Below, piece after piece: positions 38,186 through 52,600 of a stretch of DNA of 64,000 nt (position 1 is the first letter of the stretch; each line of letters opens with the position of its first letter). The position numbers and the translations under genes are program-made. The DNA is from Strix aluco (taxonomy: Eukaryota > Chordata > Aves > Strigiformes > Strigidae): assembly GCF_031877795.1 (NCBI RefSeq), contig NC_133935.1, positions 51,837,330 through 51,901,329 of the forward strand, in the 5' to 3' direction. The notes below the pieces were generated by a model. That model saw nothing but the letters and a program-made list of their open reading frames with translations, ran no database searches and was not told the DNA's origin.

Positions 38186-41100
38186 GTGTACGTATATGCC
38201 TTTCTTATTTATGCATACCATGACAATATTACTGGAGTGAAATGGCTTTTTCGCACCTTGACCTGCTGATTGTGAGTTGCCTTCAGAGCTACATTAGGCT
38301 GAGATTTTTCTCCATTCTTCTATTGTTTTCTGTCATGGTCCTGGTTTGTCAAACATAAGATTACCAGTGAGGTTCCTCTATAGATGTCATCACAAGAGTG
38401 CTACTTACATGGGACATTTTGCTAATCTTTTATGAGTCATTACACTTGTTTTGACTTTCTCTCTGCATAATCATTGCAGAAGAGATAAATACAGTTGAGT
38501 ATAATGTTTGCCTCACCTCTTCTACAGCCTTTACACACATTCCTTCAAAAAGGGAATGATAGAAAGCATCAGTGAACAATAGTATGAAATAATGTAGCAT
38601 CCACATTTGGAGATTGTAATTTACACAGTGTAACCTTTTTATTTTACATATCCTGAAATACATTTTCACCTGATTTACAGGTTCATTGATGTTGTAAGGA
38701 GAGGCTGAAATGTGAAATGGGATGCAATCTGAGAAACAGATTTGGTTGGGGATAAAAAGGGATTTTTGAAAACATAAAAATGTTCTTAGTTTTTAAGGCA
38801 AATATCCATGTATTTATTTTCAGTAATGCACATATTGTTCTAATGTTATAAAATGAAATTACTTGATTTTGACTTTGAAATGACATTTTTCTTTTGAAGT
38901 GACCTGAATTCTAAAATGATTGAATAACATGACACAAAAACTAAAAAAAAATGCCCTTTTGAGTCAGATGAAACTTACGAGTTTAAACATAATTTTTGTA
39001 GTTCTTTTTTGTTTGCTGAACAGAAAACTTTTTTGGTATATTTTAATTTTTTTTTGCCTCTTTATTTTATTATATGGCTGCAAACTCCAGTGTTTGTACA
39101 GAACTACTGAAGGATGCTATCTGATCCATTATGTGGGGCCTGGCCATTTTATCTTATTTTATGCAAATACAATGGGATTCTTTTTCCATATATGTGAAAA
39201 TCACATGCCATTCTTTTTTTGTACTTGTAGGTAGTGATGCAGTTGCTTGGGAACTAGCTTATATACCCTGGTGTTACTTTCTAAACGAGTTCTCTAGTTC
39301 TGATTACCAGCAATCTCTTCTGACATCTGCTACTTTATTTCTGGAGGAGGAGAGGTCAGAAGCATCTCTTCCTTCCCAAAGAACTGTGCTGGAGGGTGAA
39401 AAAGAGAGGTTTGGGGGAACTTCTCTCGGTGTTCCTCGTCATTCACTCTGCAGATGGACTTGTAATATGTAATACCTTGCAGTGCACAGTACAGCGTTTC
39501 CATCAATGTCCCATTCAACAGTTATTAAAAATCAATATGTAAGTCATGGCACTGTACCGTGTTGCACACCTATGATTAGTTAGTTAATCGTCTTACCTCC
39601 TAAATTCTTCAAAGTAAAGTTTCTTATACAATAAGTATGATATGAATAATTCAACCCTGCTATACAGTTTTCTATTAAAAGTACTGGTAATTCAAAGAAG
39701 CGCGTTACCAAACCATCAAGTTACTTTGTAGAATCTGGATTTTTCTTAACATTATTTCAGATTAAGAGGAGTTCCGCAAATCTTATGAACAATAATTTTA
39801 CATACTGGAATTTTTATCCATGATCAAGAATCGATGCTGTGGAATTCCACTAGAAACAGCACCACTGTAGAAGAATTACTTTTTGAGATCTCTCATTTAA
39901 TCAGTTTTTAATCCATTTAAGATGTGATAAATTGATTTTGTGTAACGCATTTTCATCAGTATGTCAGGCAGTGCTGTGTTGAAGGCCTCACAGATGTCTA
40001 ACTATGCTTTATCAACTGAATTTGAAAATATTCAGCTTCTGAGGATATATTTCTAATCTATAAGAAATTTAATTTGAAGTTATTTAATGAGATTGAATCT
40101 AATAAAATCTACTTTCTGACTGAGGACTTGATCAAATATCTCAAAATCACTTCCGAGCAGACACACCTTACCGTGGCAGCTTATGAGTCCTGTAGATATC
40201 TTATCTTTTATACCAAAGTAGTAGAGCGACTACAGACCTTTTACTTTTCTATGTTCATTGCTTCAGCCTAACTCACTCCACCTTAATATGAAATAGCATC
40301 ATGTACTGAAAAACTGTTATTATTTTTGGTGAATGGCACGCTAATTTTAAACATGTTTGTAGGCGGGAGTATTTCATATGGTGTGCATTGGCTAACCTGT
40401 ATTGGCTGTTCCTGTCATCTGCCTGTTTTAGCAAGTGTCTCACCTAAGATTGCTTCAAGCCTGGAAGATTTTATGACAGACTCCTAAATAAAATAGGATG
40501 TCGACATTCCCTGGCTTTAGACTGAGCTACCACTAATTATGGATTGCTCTTCTTGTATTCTGTTTACAGAGAAAATGATCAGGGAACACTTATAAATTAT
40601 GCCTATTTTGTAAGCATACAAGTCACATAAATGCTTAGAGCTTCATGTGCAATTATTTTCAAACATGCCACGAGTGTGTTTGTGAACAGATTTAGAAAAG
40701 GCTTCCACCTGGATACTTGTATTTACTGAATGACAGAATGAGATGCCTCTGTAGAGGGGGGAAAAAGCAGATATATTCCTCTGCAAATTATTCGAGCTGA
40801 CAGAAGAATCACTGAAGAGACAAAACCTGTCACATCTTATATGAATTTAAACTGATACCCGTCTGACCCATCTGCACCCATATCTGTATTAAATGATTCG
40901 TAATACTTACAGACATTCTGTTTTTAACTAATCTGTCTTCAAAGCTTTCTGGTTCCTTGTTCTCTAAACTTTAGAAATTCTCTGAATTTTCCCGACATAA
41001 TCCTAGACATTTTGAAGAGTATAAAGCTGTTGATTACAGAGGCTGTATTCAGCTGCTCCTTTTGTCTACCTTCATACTGAGGCATTGCCGCCAAAACCTG

Positions 41101-41587
41101 AAGAAATATGTTTGTAGTTCAGTACAATAGATGAAAACTATCTGCAGACTAATGTTTTTCAATGATAGCTTCGATATTGTTGTGTCAGCATTGCTATTCT
41201 AGCATGAAAGATAATCTCATCCTTCCTGAAACTTCTGACATATTAATAAAAGCAAACCAAGAGAAAGGAAAAATTATTTACTCTTCAGAAGGCTCTCTAT
41301 ATCTTATAAGTTCTGTTTAATTTATGGGACAATTTACAAATAAAGATAATATGCATCTATATACACCAGTCAAATAATTTTCAAATAGTGGCCTGTACAA
41401 TTTGTTTGAATAGATCTGCATAGTGTATGTTCTGTCAGTAATGCAACCTGATTATAGTTTTCCATGGGGGGCACAATGATTGTTAAAAACTCTTAACATC
41501 TGAAGTTGCATTTTGTTACTTAAGATATGTGCTTAAGATTATTATTTTTATCTGTCAGGTTGTTTTTTTGCTTTTCTTTCTCCTTAG
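38186..41587. other. AT-rich non-coding stretch
   Basis: No gene or repeat family is recognised. Open frames of up to about 113 codons (39131-39472) overlap others and look random. Confidence 0.6.
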
Positions 41588-41651
41588 TTTTTCTGGTTTA
41601 GAATGTGGATTTGCTGCATAATCTCCTGTTTCACAAGAGTGTGGAAAGCAA
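41588..41651 (+). other. Exon-like segment with strong acceptor
   Basis: A long pyrimidine tract (GCTTTTCTTTCTCCTTAG, AG at 41586-41587) precedes 64 nt, followed by CAA|GTAAGA (GT at 41652-41653). The aligned frame is open and encodes a cysteine- and isoleucine-rich peptide starting FFWFRMWI. The length is not a multiple of three, so skipping it would shift frame. It is probably a pseudoexon. Confidence 0.1.
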
Positions 41652-44600
41652 GTAAGAACACTTTTGGAATGGTTTGGCTCACAAAAGCCTTCCCCTGAGA
41701 TAATTTCAACATGCTGAAAGCAAACTCTGATTCTTGGCAGCAGAAAGAATTGAACCTTTTAAAAAGCAGGCTCCCAGTAAGCACAATTAAGTTATTCGAC
41801 CAAGCGAAGGTTGAATTTAGCCTCTCAAATAAACAGCTCTGCCAGCTGCATCAGTACTGTGCTGGTCCCAAATTCCCACTTCTTTGATCTGGCATGGCAA
41901 ATTCATGAAGAGGAAAAGGCGAGATTCTGTGTTTATTTTATAGTCTGTCAGATGGAGTATAGACTGAGGCCAAACTCCACAGTTCCCTGTAATGTCAGGG
42001 GTACTCGTACAGAGATCATAGGGAGAATAAAGCATTTGTCCCTAAATTTATTTGTATGTAAGTGACAACTTGGACTCTCTGCTTCTTACCAGGCCAGTCT
42101 TCTTCCTGCCTTTTGCTTTCTTTTCTCCACCTTTCTCTCCTTTATTCTGTGCTGAGACTCCCACTTTACACACCTCTGGTGGTGTTTCTGCACCCTTTTG
42201 CCAGATTAGCTCATGTGAAAGTATTGCAGGCTGTGTCTGTGTGACACCTCAGAGGGAGCAGTAAGCACTGGGATGGTCCCTGTCACTGAGTCATGGTGTC
42301 AGGCTGTGTGCAGACTCAGGAAGCCCAAGCTGAAATGGTGTATGTGGTTCTGCTGGTGTCTGGCTCTTTATTATATGGTCAGAGGGACAGGAACCTGAGT
42401 GATGATGTCCCTCAATGTGCCCTGCAGCACCAAAAACAGGCAGAGGAGGATGCACTGCTGTGTTGAACTATCCTGTTCTGAATTTTACAGCCTCTGATAA
42501 TACTGTGATCAGTCTTTATGATATTAGTAGAAAAAGAATAGCTATGAACAAGCAGTTTGTGCACTTAGTATTTCTCCTAATGCTGAATTCTCACTAAATA
42601 ATTCTCACTATTTAACAATATTAAATCCTCACACATAGTATTATAGCCAGATATGCAAAAGAATTAAGCAATGCTGAGGACTGCAAGGTTGCGAAGGTGT
42701 AGGAGAGAGTCTTGGTTCTTCCTTGGTTCCTTTCCTCCTCCATGAGCAGCACTCATCGTGGACAAAGAAACTATATTTTAAATTAGAGAATTTTCAGCTA
42801 AACTAGGAGAAGGAGAGATAGAAGCTAGCTAAGAAGATGAAGAAACCAAATTTTTATTTTAAAATATAATCTTAATAAGATTTAGTTATTTTTGTTATTT
42901 TGCGATTTTGTCCATGCCTGTTTCCCAGTAAACATGCTCATTTTTTGTAGATGCTATGTAATGATAAAGCTAGGTCTGAGTGAACTGGCATACAACAAAG
43001 CTTTCCACAGAGGAGGGTATGGCAGATCTAAACTCCTGCATACTGGGACACATTTATACGTGCCCTGTTCCTAAAATGGTCTTTGAGAAGAACAAAAATT
43101 CAGTGGAGTATACCTCTGTAAGTTACACAGAACCACTGTGAGACAACATGTCAGTGCAGCAGAGAATGAATTGTCACTTGACTACTTCAGAAATCCAAAA
43201 ATCATTACTAAATTAAAAAATTTATTATTTTGCCTTTGCTCCAGAAAGCTATCTTCGTCCTGCCACTGCTTTTCCCACAGTCAATAAGGACCATAGGGCA
43301 CATCCAGAGGGCAGTTCAGAGCATCCACATTAGGTACTTCGAGCCATCCTGCAGATCATTTGTACTTTTTCCTCATCAGTCTTCAGAAATAAATCTTTTC
43401 ATTAAAGGGGGCTGCTGAGGATGGCTTAAGTGTTGAAGAGGATTTTCTGTGTCAGTTTTGTGCCACTCTGAAATAGTGATCGCATCTCTCTCTGTAAGGG
43501 AATGCTCCTCATTTCATTTGTCTTTTGTGCATGTAAGAGGAAACCGGAACCAGTCAAACTTCTTCAGAGCAACACTAAACAGTGTAACTGTGGATTGAGT
43601 CTTTTTCTGTAATTCTACTTAAGAATCAACCTAAAAAAACCTTGTCTTTGCTTGAGCTTTGTAGTTAGGGTTTTTAAAAATGCATCCAATTAAAATTTCT
43701 CCCTTTGTATTGTTGTAAGATGCACCAAGTTGCACACAGAAAATAGAAGTTATGGTGACAGCTTCATATTTCAGATCTTTCTTGTTAGAGCTTGTTACTA
43801 CACCAGGCCTCTGATTTTTTTGCACTTGCTACCTAGATACGGAAATGCAAGGATAAAAATTCTGGATTTTTTTTTTTAATTATGTAAAAAGCAGAATTTT
43901 GCCACATATAGGCATCTGTAAGTTTTATTTCAAGTATTCAGTGAATGTTTTGTGCAGGACAGAATACAGTAGCAGGCCATCCTTTTCTGATGGGACATGG
44001 AAATTCATATTTAGTGGCCTTAACAGAGCCACTGGCATTTCCATTTGATTTCTGGAGCCTATAAACAGAAGCTGACTTCTTCCCCTGTTCATCTTCATGG
44101 TAGTGTGTTTCTTGCACTCTGAATTGCTGAAATGACTGTTACAGGGATGCTTCGAGGGCACATGGTAGAACTGGGGAGAGAAATTGGATCCTTTTTCACT
44201 AAGGACAAGGATTAGGTGAGAGTTTCAGAGAGGAGAGAACCGAGGTAGAAGATCCCTCAGATCCTATGATGAGGTTAATGGACCTCATCAGCAAATTAAG
44301 AAGGACTTAGAACAATATTATAAATAATCACTCTGTCATAGGGGACCTCTCAATGGGAGCATCAGAGCAGTCCTGTGTACTTGATCTGAAGTATCAACAG
44401 CTCATATCTACGTATCACCCATCCAGGAACATGAGGGGATTTCACATTTAAAGAGTGTACAGCCACAAGGGAAATGCAAGATGAGTTTTGAACTGTATTT
44501 CCAGAATACATATGGTCCACATAAAAATACTGCAAATTGGATTATGTATGTACTTAAATATTTTGTGTCCGAACATCATTTTATTCTATGTATTTGTCAT

Positions 44601-45436
44601 GGGGATAAGTATTACACAGAGAAAAATGTCTGAGGTTTATTGGCTTAGACAGGAGGATGCAAAGGTAACAGAGCACATATGCTGTAATGTTGAGTTGAAC
44701 ATTATAATTTTTACCTGGTTGAATTTATTTCTAGGTTGTGAGCATGATGGTGATTGTGGCCTAATATCTGTTAAAAAGTCAGAATGCTCCAGATAGTGGG
44801 AAGAAGATTTGTAGTTTCCAGAATGAGTGAAAACTTGTTTTCCAGGAATTAGTGAAGATTGCCATAAAGCTTACTGTAGTTTATGTAGAAGTAGTTTCTT
44901 ATTTGCTCATATATAAGATGTGCAGTGAGGCATATAATTCTAACATGCGTTCCAAGAATTCTTGAAATTTTTTTGTTGCTAGTAAATGTCATGGAACAGA
45001 ACAAACGTGCACCTTGGTAATGCAAATGTTCATGTGCATTCTTCCTCTTCTTTTATTTGAGGAAATAAGAGTTGGTTGAAAAAGGCATCAGTTTCTTTGT
45101 GGTCAGTGAATCCTCAAACTGTGGAATATCCAGATGTTTTTGAGGGTTATCATTACTGCACAGCTGAAAGGGGAGTAATCCATTATCTGCATGACTGTTT
45201 TCAAAATAGCAACAAAACTTCATTAGGAATATTTGGCAATGCATAAAATGACAAAATGGAAGTATTTGAACACTGACGGTGTATCCTTATTTGTATTTAT
45301 TAATGCTAATTTTAACACAGATAGTTATCACTCTGCTTTCAAACTAATGGAGGTTATTTGCTTCTAGTTATTTAGCCAGCTTATATGTTGTATCCTATAG
45401 GAAGATATGAGGGAGATAGGTTATCACTTAGTCTTA
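41652..45436. other. AT-rich non-coding stretch
   Basis: No gene is recognised. Open frames of 60-102 codons are unrelated to known families as far as I can see. No transposon is recognised until the CR1 at 45437. Confidence 0.6.
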
Positions 45437-46612
45437 GGACCATAGGATCACAGGGTAATTCAGGGAAGTGGCCTCAGAAGTCCATTCCTGGTCAAAGCAG
45501 GGTCAGGTCTGAAGTCAGACTGAGTTGTGCAGAGCTTTATCCAGACTTGTCTTGAAAACATTCAAGAGGAGAGACAGCACAACCTCTCTGGGTAACCTGC
45601 TCCACTGCCTGATTGCCCTCAGGGTGAATTTTTTTTCCTTAAATACACTCTGAACCTTTCATTTCAGGTTATGCCCATTGTCTCTTGTCCTCATGCCATG
45701 AAGAGCTTGGTTCCATCTTCTTGTTAACCACCATGTAGGCACTGGCAGGCTGCTGTCAGGTACCCCCAAAGCTTTTTTAGGCTAAGCAAGCCCTGGTCCC
45801 TTAGCCTGTCCTTGTAGGGCAAGTGCTCCAGCCCTGACCATCATGGGGGCCCTCTGCTGAGCTCCCTCCAGTTTGTCCATGTCTTTCTTATATTGGACAT
45901 AGTTAGATGAGGTCTGGTGAGTGTTGAGTGGAGGATTAAAGGAGGGTCATCCCCTCCCTTGGTCTTCTGGCTGTGCCCCTGCTAATACAGCTCAGGAGGC
46001 TGCTGGCTGTCCCTCCTGCGAGAGCACATGGCTGCCCCATGCTCAGCTGCCCACCAGGGCCCTTCCTGCAGAGTGCTCCCCAGCCTGTCCCTCCCTATCC
46101 TGGGCTGCAGCAGGAGTGCCTTCTTCCCTGGGGCAGCACTTGTCTTTTCTCCCTGCTGAATTTCTCAAAGTTCTTTTCAGCCCATTTCTCCAGCCTGCTT
46201 GGGTGTCTCTGAAAGGCAGCTCTGCCCTCCAGCATATCAGCTGGTGCCTCACCGTTAGGTGTCCATCTGCAAACTAGATGAGTGTGCAGGCCCCTGCCTC
46301 CTCCAGGGCACTGATAAAAATATTAAGCAGGATAGGTCCCAGGCTAGACCCCTGCAGCACTCTCTTTCTTACTGGCCGGGATCTTGAACCCCACTATTGC
46401 ATGGTCACTACAGCCACAGCTGCCACCCACTATCACGTCCCCAGCCAGCTCTCCCTTGTCAGTGAATAGCAGATGCTGGAGAGCATCACCCTGCTTGGCC
46501 CACCTAGTACCTGTATCAAGAAGTTCTCCCTGACACCTTCCAAAATCTTGACCACTTGTGTCCTGCCACAACGCCCTTTCAGCAAATGTCAGGGAGTCTT
46601 GAAAGCTGAATA
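45437..46612 (-). mobile_element. CR1 LINE, longer minus-strand copy
   Basis: Read on the minus strand, the 5' part near 46612-46290 matches CR1 ORF2 sequence. On the + strand the anti-sense words CATCTGCAAACT (near 46263), GATAAAAATATTAAGCAGGA (near 46312) and CACGTCCCCAGCCAGCTCTC (near 46434) are visible. The middle (about 46250-45900) is rearranged or deleted relative to the family. The 3' part (45900-45437) is typical CR1 3' region, with GCCTGTCCTTGTAGGGCAAG, CCTCTCTGGGTAACCTG and a worn tail at ACCATAGGATCA. It is inactive. Open frames here, including 118 codons on the + strand at 45921-46277, are antisense to the element and not genes. Confidence 0.88.
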
Positions 46613-49600
46613 ATGAAAATATTCAACCACTTCTCTTAATCTACTAAAACAGTTTCAGGATTTCATTTGTCAGTTTTTAAGACAGGAAAATATTGAGGCA
46701 TGCCCCTTCAAGGAAATTTTGTCTATAATTCTGTAATAAATCTCTGCAGGTATGGAGATATGAATGTTTTCCTGTTCGATATTTGCTTTTGTGTGCTAGG
46801 CAGTGATTGGCTCCTTGCAATTTTTGTTTTAAGAATTATGAAGGTGGAAATGATGGAAAGCTACTTTCCACGACTGAATGCTACTTCTAGTGCTTCTACA
46901 ATATGCAAGAAGTTTTTTATGATATGATTATAACAATTGTGACAGTCTGATGCTTTGTGCACTGAAGTTTATGTCATAAGGTATTCATTTAAGTGCAAAG
47001 AATCAATGACAAATCATTTGTCCATAAATGTACATTTTCTTTGAAAATGAAAAATGAAAAGGAATTTCATTCAGTGGTATAGATTAGCTCTAAGGCCTGG
47101 CCTTAGATTTTGATTCAATTGAATGAAATTATGTTAGCCAATAATCATTACTGACAGGTTGAAACTTTGTAGAGACCTGGCTATTATGGATTGCTGGTAT
47201 GAGGACCAGAGTGCAGGTGGGCTGAGCAGAGCAGGAATGCTGCTTCAGGAATCTTGTGCCAGCAAGTATTCTGTCTTCAGATCCTAATTCTCTCAGTTTT
47301 CAGAATCTTGGGGAATAGAATATGTCAATTCCTGCCTTAAATTCAGCAGTAAAACTAATGTTTTCCCTATGTAAACAGACTTGAATAAATTACAGATACC
47401 AACCAAATATTGATTCTGTTAAGGCCAAGTTTCAAATTAATTTTAGTTGTCCATGTAAAAGATCTTTATGAATATATTTAAAAACGAAAATGTATTAGAA
47501 CTGATAACTAACATATAAAATAATGAATTGAAGCTCATGATAATGTAATTGTGTATTTGAGGCTGGCAGAAATATACATTGGAGACAAATTGCATGATGC
47601 CAATGGCATTTCTGTTCAGAATCTCTTAAAACGTATTGCATCATACATAATTTTTTATTCATAAGAGGTTGTCACCATATTCCCTTGTTAACATCTTAAC
47701 TCTTAATAGCATTCTAAACAATTGTTGGATTCATTGCTGTTGCTAATTTGCCATTTTTTAATAGGAAGTTGTTATTGCTGGCTAATAAATGTTTCATGTT
47801 TGGAAATTTGCTTCTTTTGCTGATCTTTTCATTAAGTGAAGTGGCTGCTTAAAGGAGGTTCTGAAGAACATCAGTTTTTCACAGGGTAATAGTTACATTA
47901 TTAGTCTTGTTGAGTTAGATAATTAAGGGGTTTTGAGTGTGAGAAAGGCAAGCATTTAAACAGTTTTCAGGATTCTTGGATGAATGTGTATATTGCAGAA
48001 AAGCAACAGCTTCAAAGTTTGAAGACAGATTCTAGACCATCATGTTCTGTGAAAGCAATTGACTTGATTTTATAAGAACGTATTTCAAACAATAGAGTTT
48101 TTTAGAATCTCCTGTTTTACTATAAGCAGAATTTTGTAGCTTGCCACAAATGGATCTCTATGTAAGTTGGTATGGTGCATGTTTAATGTTATCTTTTTCT
48201 TGAGTATAAGGATGTTTCAGCTTTTGGGCAAAGCTAGTTCTTTTTGAGAGAGAAAAATTCAAGAGGCCAAGCTGATGACAAGCCAGATTTGTACATGGCA
48301 CTGTTTTATGTGCTAAATTGTTCCTACAGCTTGAGTATTGACTTAATTTGCCCTTCACAAATATGCACTCTCTGTTAATATGTTGTTTACAATGTACTAA
48401 TGTTCCCACAAAGCCTGCTGAAGTAGAGCAGATTGTCCCATTTCATTAGTACAGGATTCTAACTTTGAATAATTTTATTTCACGTCAAATAGATTTTTAG
48501 CTCTGCATCATCAAGTGTAACCAGTATTTATTTTTTTGTAGAACAAGTTGTTGCTGTTTCCCATTTATCATCTTTCTGCCTTTCTGACTCACTCTAGCCT
48601 TTATTCTGTGGTCTCAAACCATTCACACTCTCCTAAAGGGATTGCAGCTAAATGTAACAATCTACCTTTACATTCAATTTTCACTCTTTTTAGATATCAT
48701 GGGTAACTGGAGTCATCCAAAGGAGGTTGGTTCAGGATACCACCTGAATACAACTTCTGTCTTTATGTAGACAGGAGTAAGCACTTTTTTCCTGTTTACT
48801 CTGTTTGGGACAGGGAGAAAATGGTGGTTCTTGTATTATTACATGTGGGCACACTGTTCCAGATATGTGGCCAGCACACTTGTAGCAGGTAGTGCTGCGC
48901 TTTGTGATGACTTCCAGTCCAGTTCTGTGTCTTTGCTTCTTAGGTGATGGTTTATGGCATCAATATGTTAATATCCCTTGAAGGGGTACAATCTCATCTG
49001 ATCTATATGGAGTGTTTCATATGCTTAAAGCTAAGAATGTGTTTAGATGAAATGAAGAATTATGAATTTGTTCAGGTGCTGGGCTGAGATTTGTGTGTTC
49101 AGACGGCTTGAGGAGATGTTTTCTGCCATCCCAGCTCTCGCTGTGTGTGTCTGATGGTCCTGTAGGAAAATACATAAGGGAGATTCTAAGTGTAATGAAT
49201 ATATTTTACCGCTAGATGGTATTGTTATATGCGATTAAGTATCTGCTTTGTTCCAGGCGATGCTGAAAGGAAGAGGACCTTTAATGGCTGCTAGTTATGT
49301 GGGAAGGTGCCAATGACGGCTTCTGAGCGAAGTGCAGATGGCCCCAGGAATAAGGCTTAGCAATTAATTAAACCATAATTTATGATTTTTTTTCTGTAAC
49401 TTGTAAGCTTTTTTGAATAGTGCAAGTCTTTGCAAGTGAGTAACCTCAGTGTGTATGCTGACAGCACACTGGAAAGTGGGGAACGGAATCAATTGCTATC
49501 ATTGTTTTCCACGATATTTTATGCATTGTTGTCCACTGAGGATTTGATTTTCATTAAACACACATCTGCTTGGCAAAGAATATTTTTTCAGGAAAGGTAT

Positions 49601-52600
49601 GAGAAGATACCTGTATGAGCAGGAACATGAGAAGATATGACTGTTAACCTGTGCAAGGCAGTGATACCCATGTGCTACTCATCTGCCAGTGCATTATAAT
49701 TTCTTAAAAGTCCAGCGGGAGGAATGCATGACATATTCCACCATTTTGCCAAGACATTAGGCATCCCATTTGCTAAAGAAAAAAATAACAAGAACTACCA
49801 GCTGTTAATTGTTTGTGTTCTTAGGATGCTTTGTTCTGTGAAGTACCAAGAAAGTCTGCATGAACTGTTTTATCTTGCTGTTGTGTGCAAGGCATTATTC
49901 ATGTACCTTGGGACAGGGAAGCAGTTCTCCTGTGCACAGCAAAACAGACTGCTGCCTTCATTTGAAAAACTCTACATAAAAAATGGAGAAACATTTTGTA
50001 TTTTTTTATAAGGACTTTGACACTGCCTTACAGCTTTGTTTTCTTAAAAATATTGAGAGAAAGCATTTTATACTTCAGCTGATTTGGAGTTTAGATTGCT
50101 TTTTCATGCCAGGCTTTGTTTGAAAATCTGCTGATTTCCTGTTTGAGTCACAGGCAGATGTATTGTGGGATCTCAGTGCTGTGACTGACGTTTGTGTTGT
50201 TCCCATGTTGCTGTGGCAGTGCTATGCTGCTGCAGTTGTAGACCAACTCCTATTTTCCTGGGAATTGTATGAATCAACAACAAAATAAAGTACCTGCCCC
50301 AGAGTTCATATTAGTTCATGTATTTAGAAACAGCTTTCAGTACAGAAAAGTGGTAGTCAACTGAATATTTTTCAGTCATGCTGAGCCCTCCCAGAGTCCT
50401 CCCCAGCCAGCAATAGTTCACACTAATCTTAGGGGAGACACATGTATGGAACTCGCAGTGTTGTAAGGAAAAGGTGGAGCTCTTGATGCTTGTTTCTAGG
50501 TGATGCTCTTTGTTTTTATTAGACTTGAAGTTGTAGCATGTTTACAGTCTGTGCAAAACAAAAGCCTGGATTTTCAGAACGTCTCCCTGTGTGGATGGCA
50601 GTGGGCTTGGGAGCATCCATTAGCAGGATATGGTTGGTCTTCTCCTTCTGGCATGTGGTGCTGCCTTGAAGGCTCCCTCCTGTCTGTAGCGAGCATCTGC
50701 CAGTGGGTCAGGTGGGTGAGCCCCTGGCGCTTGTCCATGCTGTGCCAGCTGTGGTGATGGGACACTGCAGGTTCCTCTCTGCACGGCAGCCAGGTCTGGG
50801 TCTGGAGAAGGGCCTCCAGGATGCTTCGAGAGACATAATCACCTCACAAGCGAGGTAAAACATGATTTAGAGAACTGGGTTCCCAGCAGGTATAAACCGT
50901 TCTAGTTCTTATCCCAGTGGAAAACCTGGCAGGGGAAATTTGGTATTAAGCTCAAAATAATTACTAGGCTAAGATGACCTGCAGGTAGCAAAGTCTGAAA
51001 CACAAATGCTGCATTGGCAATGTTGCCAACCAGTCTGTAACAGAGAAATATATTTCATATAAAAAGTCATCAAGAATATTTTAAAACAATACAAAGGCTA
51101 CAGGGATTGTAAAATGTCATCATACTCATTTCCTACATCAGTTTCTTCTTGCATTTTCTTCCTTGTATAGTTTGCCATTGATTGGATAGTGCTGCTTTTT
51201 CTCTGGATTTCATTTTGCTTCTTGTTTCAGTTAACTTCATAATGCTGTTTATAAACATTTGAGAGCAAAAATGAAATTACCTTTTTTTCTGTGTTTTATC
51301 AACTTCCGAGATAGTTGGTGTGTTTTTAACAGTCTTCTGGCATGAATCCTTGAAAACTGGTGAAGCAGTTACATTTTCAGTGAGGGAATCCACTATTTGA
51401 GATTTTCTTCTACTGTTGATATCAGAGGTAGATTGTAATTGGGAAGGAATGCCTGATCAAAGTCTATAGTTATTTATGAATATGTATTTGTTCTTTAAAT
51501 GAGCAATTTTTGGATTGACATTGTTTTTAACTTTGTGTCTCTGACAAGAAACAGTAATAGGTAATTTTTAACCGAAATAACTAACATAGTGAGTGATTGC
51601 ACTTGTGATTAATATAATGGTACAATTCAGTGCTATCAAAAGACTTTCAGGAATACAGTTATTTTAAGTGTATTGCAAAAAACCCCAAACAAAACAAAAT
51701 CCACCTGGAAAGATTTTTTTTTCATTTTCCCCCTTCTAAACTCAGTTAGACAAACATAGTTGTAAGTTGTAAGCATGAAACCTGTAAAAACATGATCTAA
51801 GAACATTCAACACAGGATTTCTTAATCTGCAGGAAAGTGCAGTGCTTTTATGTTAATCAATGCTGAACTAGACAATAGTGTAACTTGTATGTCATCAATA
51901 TTATTTTTAAGAGATATATCCCAGGCACCTACAGTCTTGGTAATTATGAATGAGATCTTCAGTGACCTGTAGAGAGTTTAACAAAGGCATTAAGAGACAA
52001 TCCAGCAATTTCAATGACTTGCTGGCTACCCTTATTAATTAAGGCTGGAGAGCATGTTGTAACTGAAGAAAAGGAAAGCATATTTTACTTATTTTCCAAG
52101 ATTTGCTGGCAAATGCTGGAGAAAATCATCAGGAAGGACAGCAATTGTTACAAAAGATACTATTCTGTGAAAGGAAAAACTCACTTGTAGCCAGTCTGTC
52201 CTACAGAAGCAGTTACAACCTCCTCACACAGAGTTCTTGGGGATGCTCAATAGCGGATTTCTGGTTTACCACTCTCTGATGATGGTGCTAACCTGTGCAT
52301 GTCCAAAATTTAAATTAAAACTATTAGTAATGACTCAATCCTTCACCCAAATAATCAGTTTGACTGGCAGAAGGACCTCAGATATTGCCTCTGACTTCTA
52401 ATTTGATTAAAATCTTGCATTTGCTGTTAGAATTTCATAGCTCTTTTGCTAACCTGCCAAAAAGGAAGTTCTATTTTCCTTTAGTGCATGTGCACTTAAA
52501 GTCTACCATGTATTCCCTCTGCAAGTTTAGCTACTGTGTTATTATAGTGATAATATCAACAGCTTTGATTTATATTCCTTTAGCAATACTACCTAACTTT

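Noticed and set aside
44488..44796. Frame ending in a cysteine-containing segment that resembles part of an EGF domain
   Set aside because: Cysteine spacing is incomplete and the rest of the frame is random hydrophobic sequence; no splice sites isolate the segment.
45921..46277. 118-codon + strand open frame
   Set aside because: It lies antisense within the minus-strand CR1 copy and follows that element's sequence.
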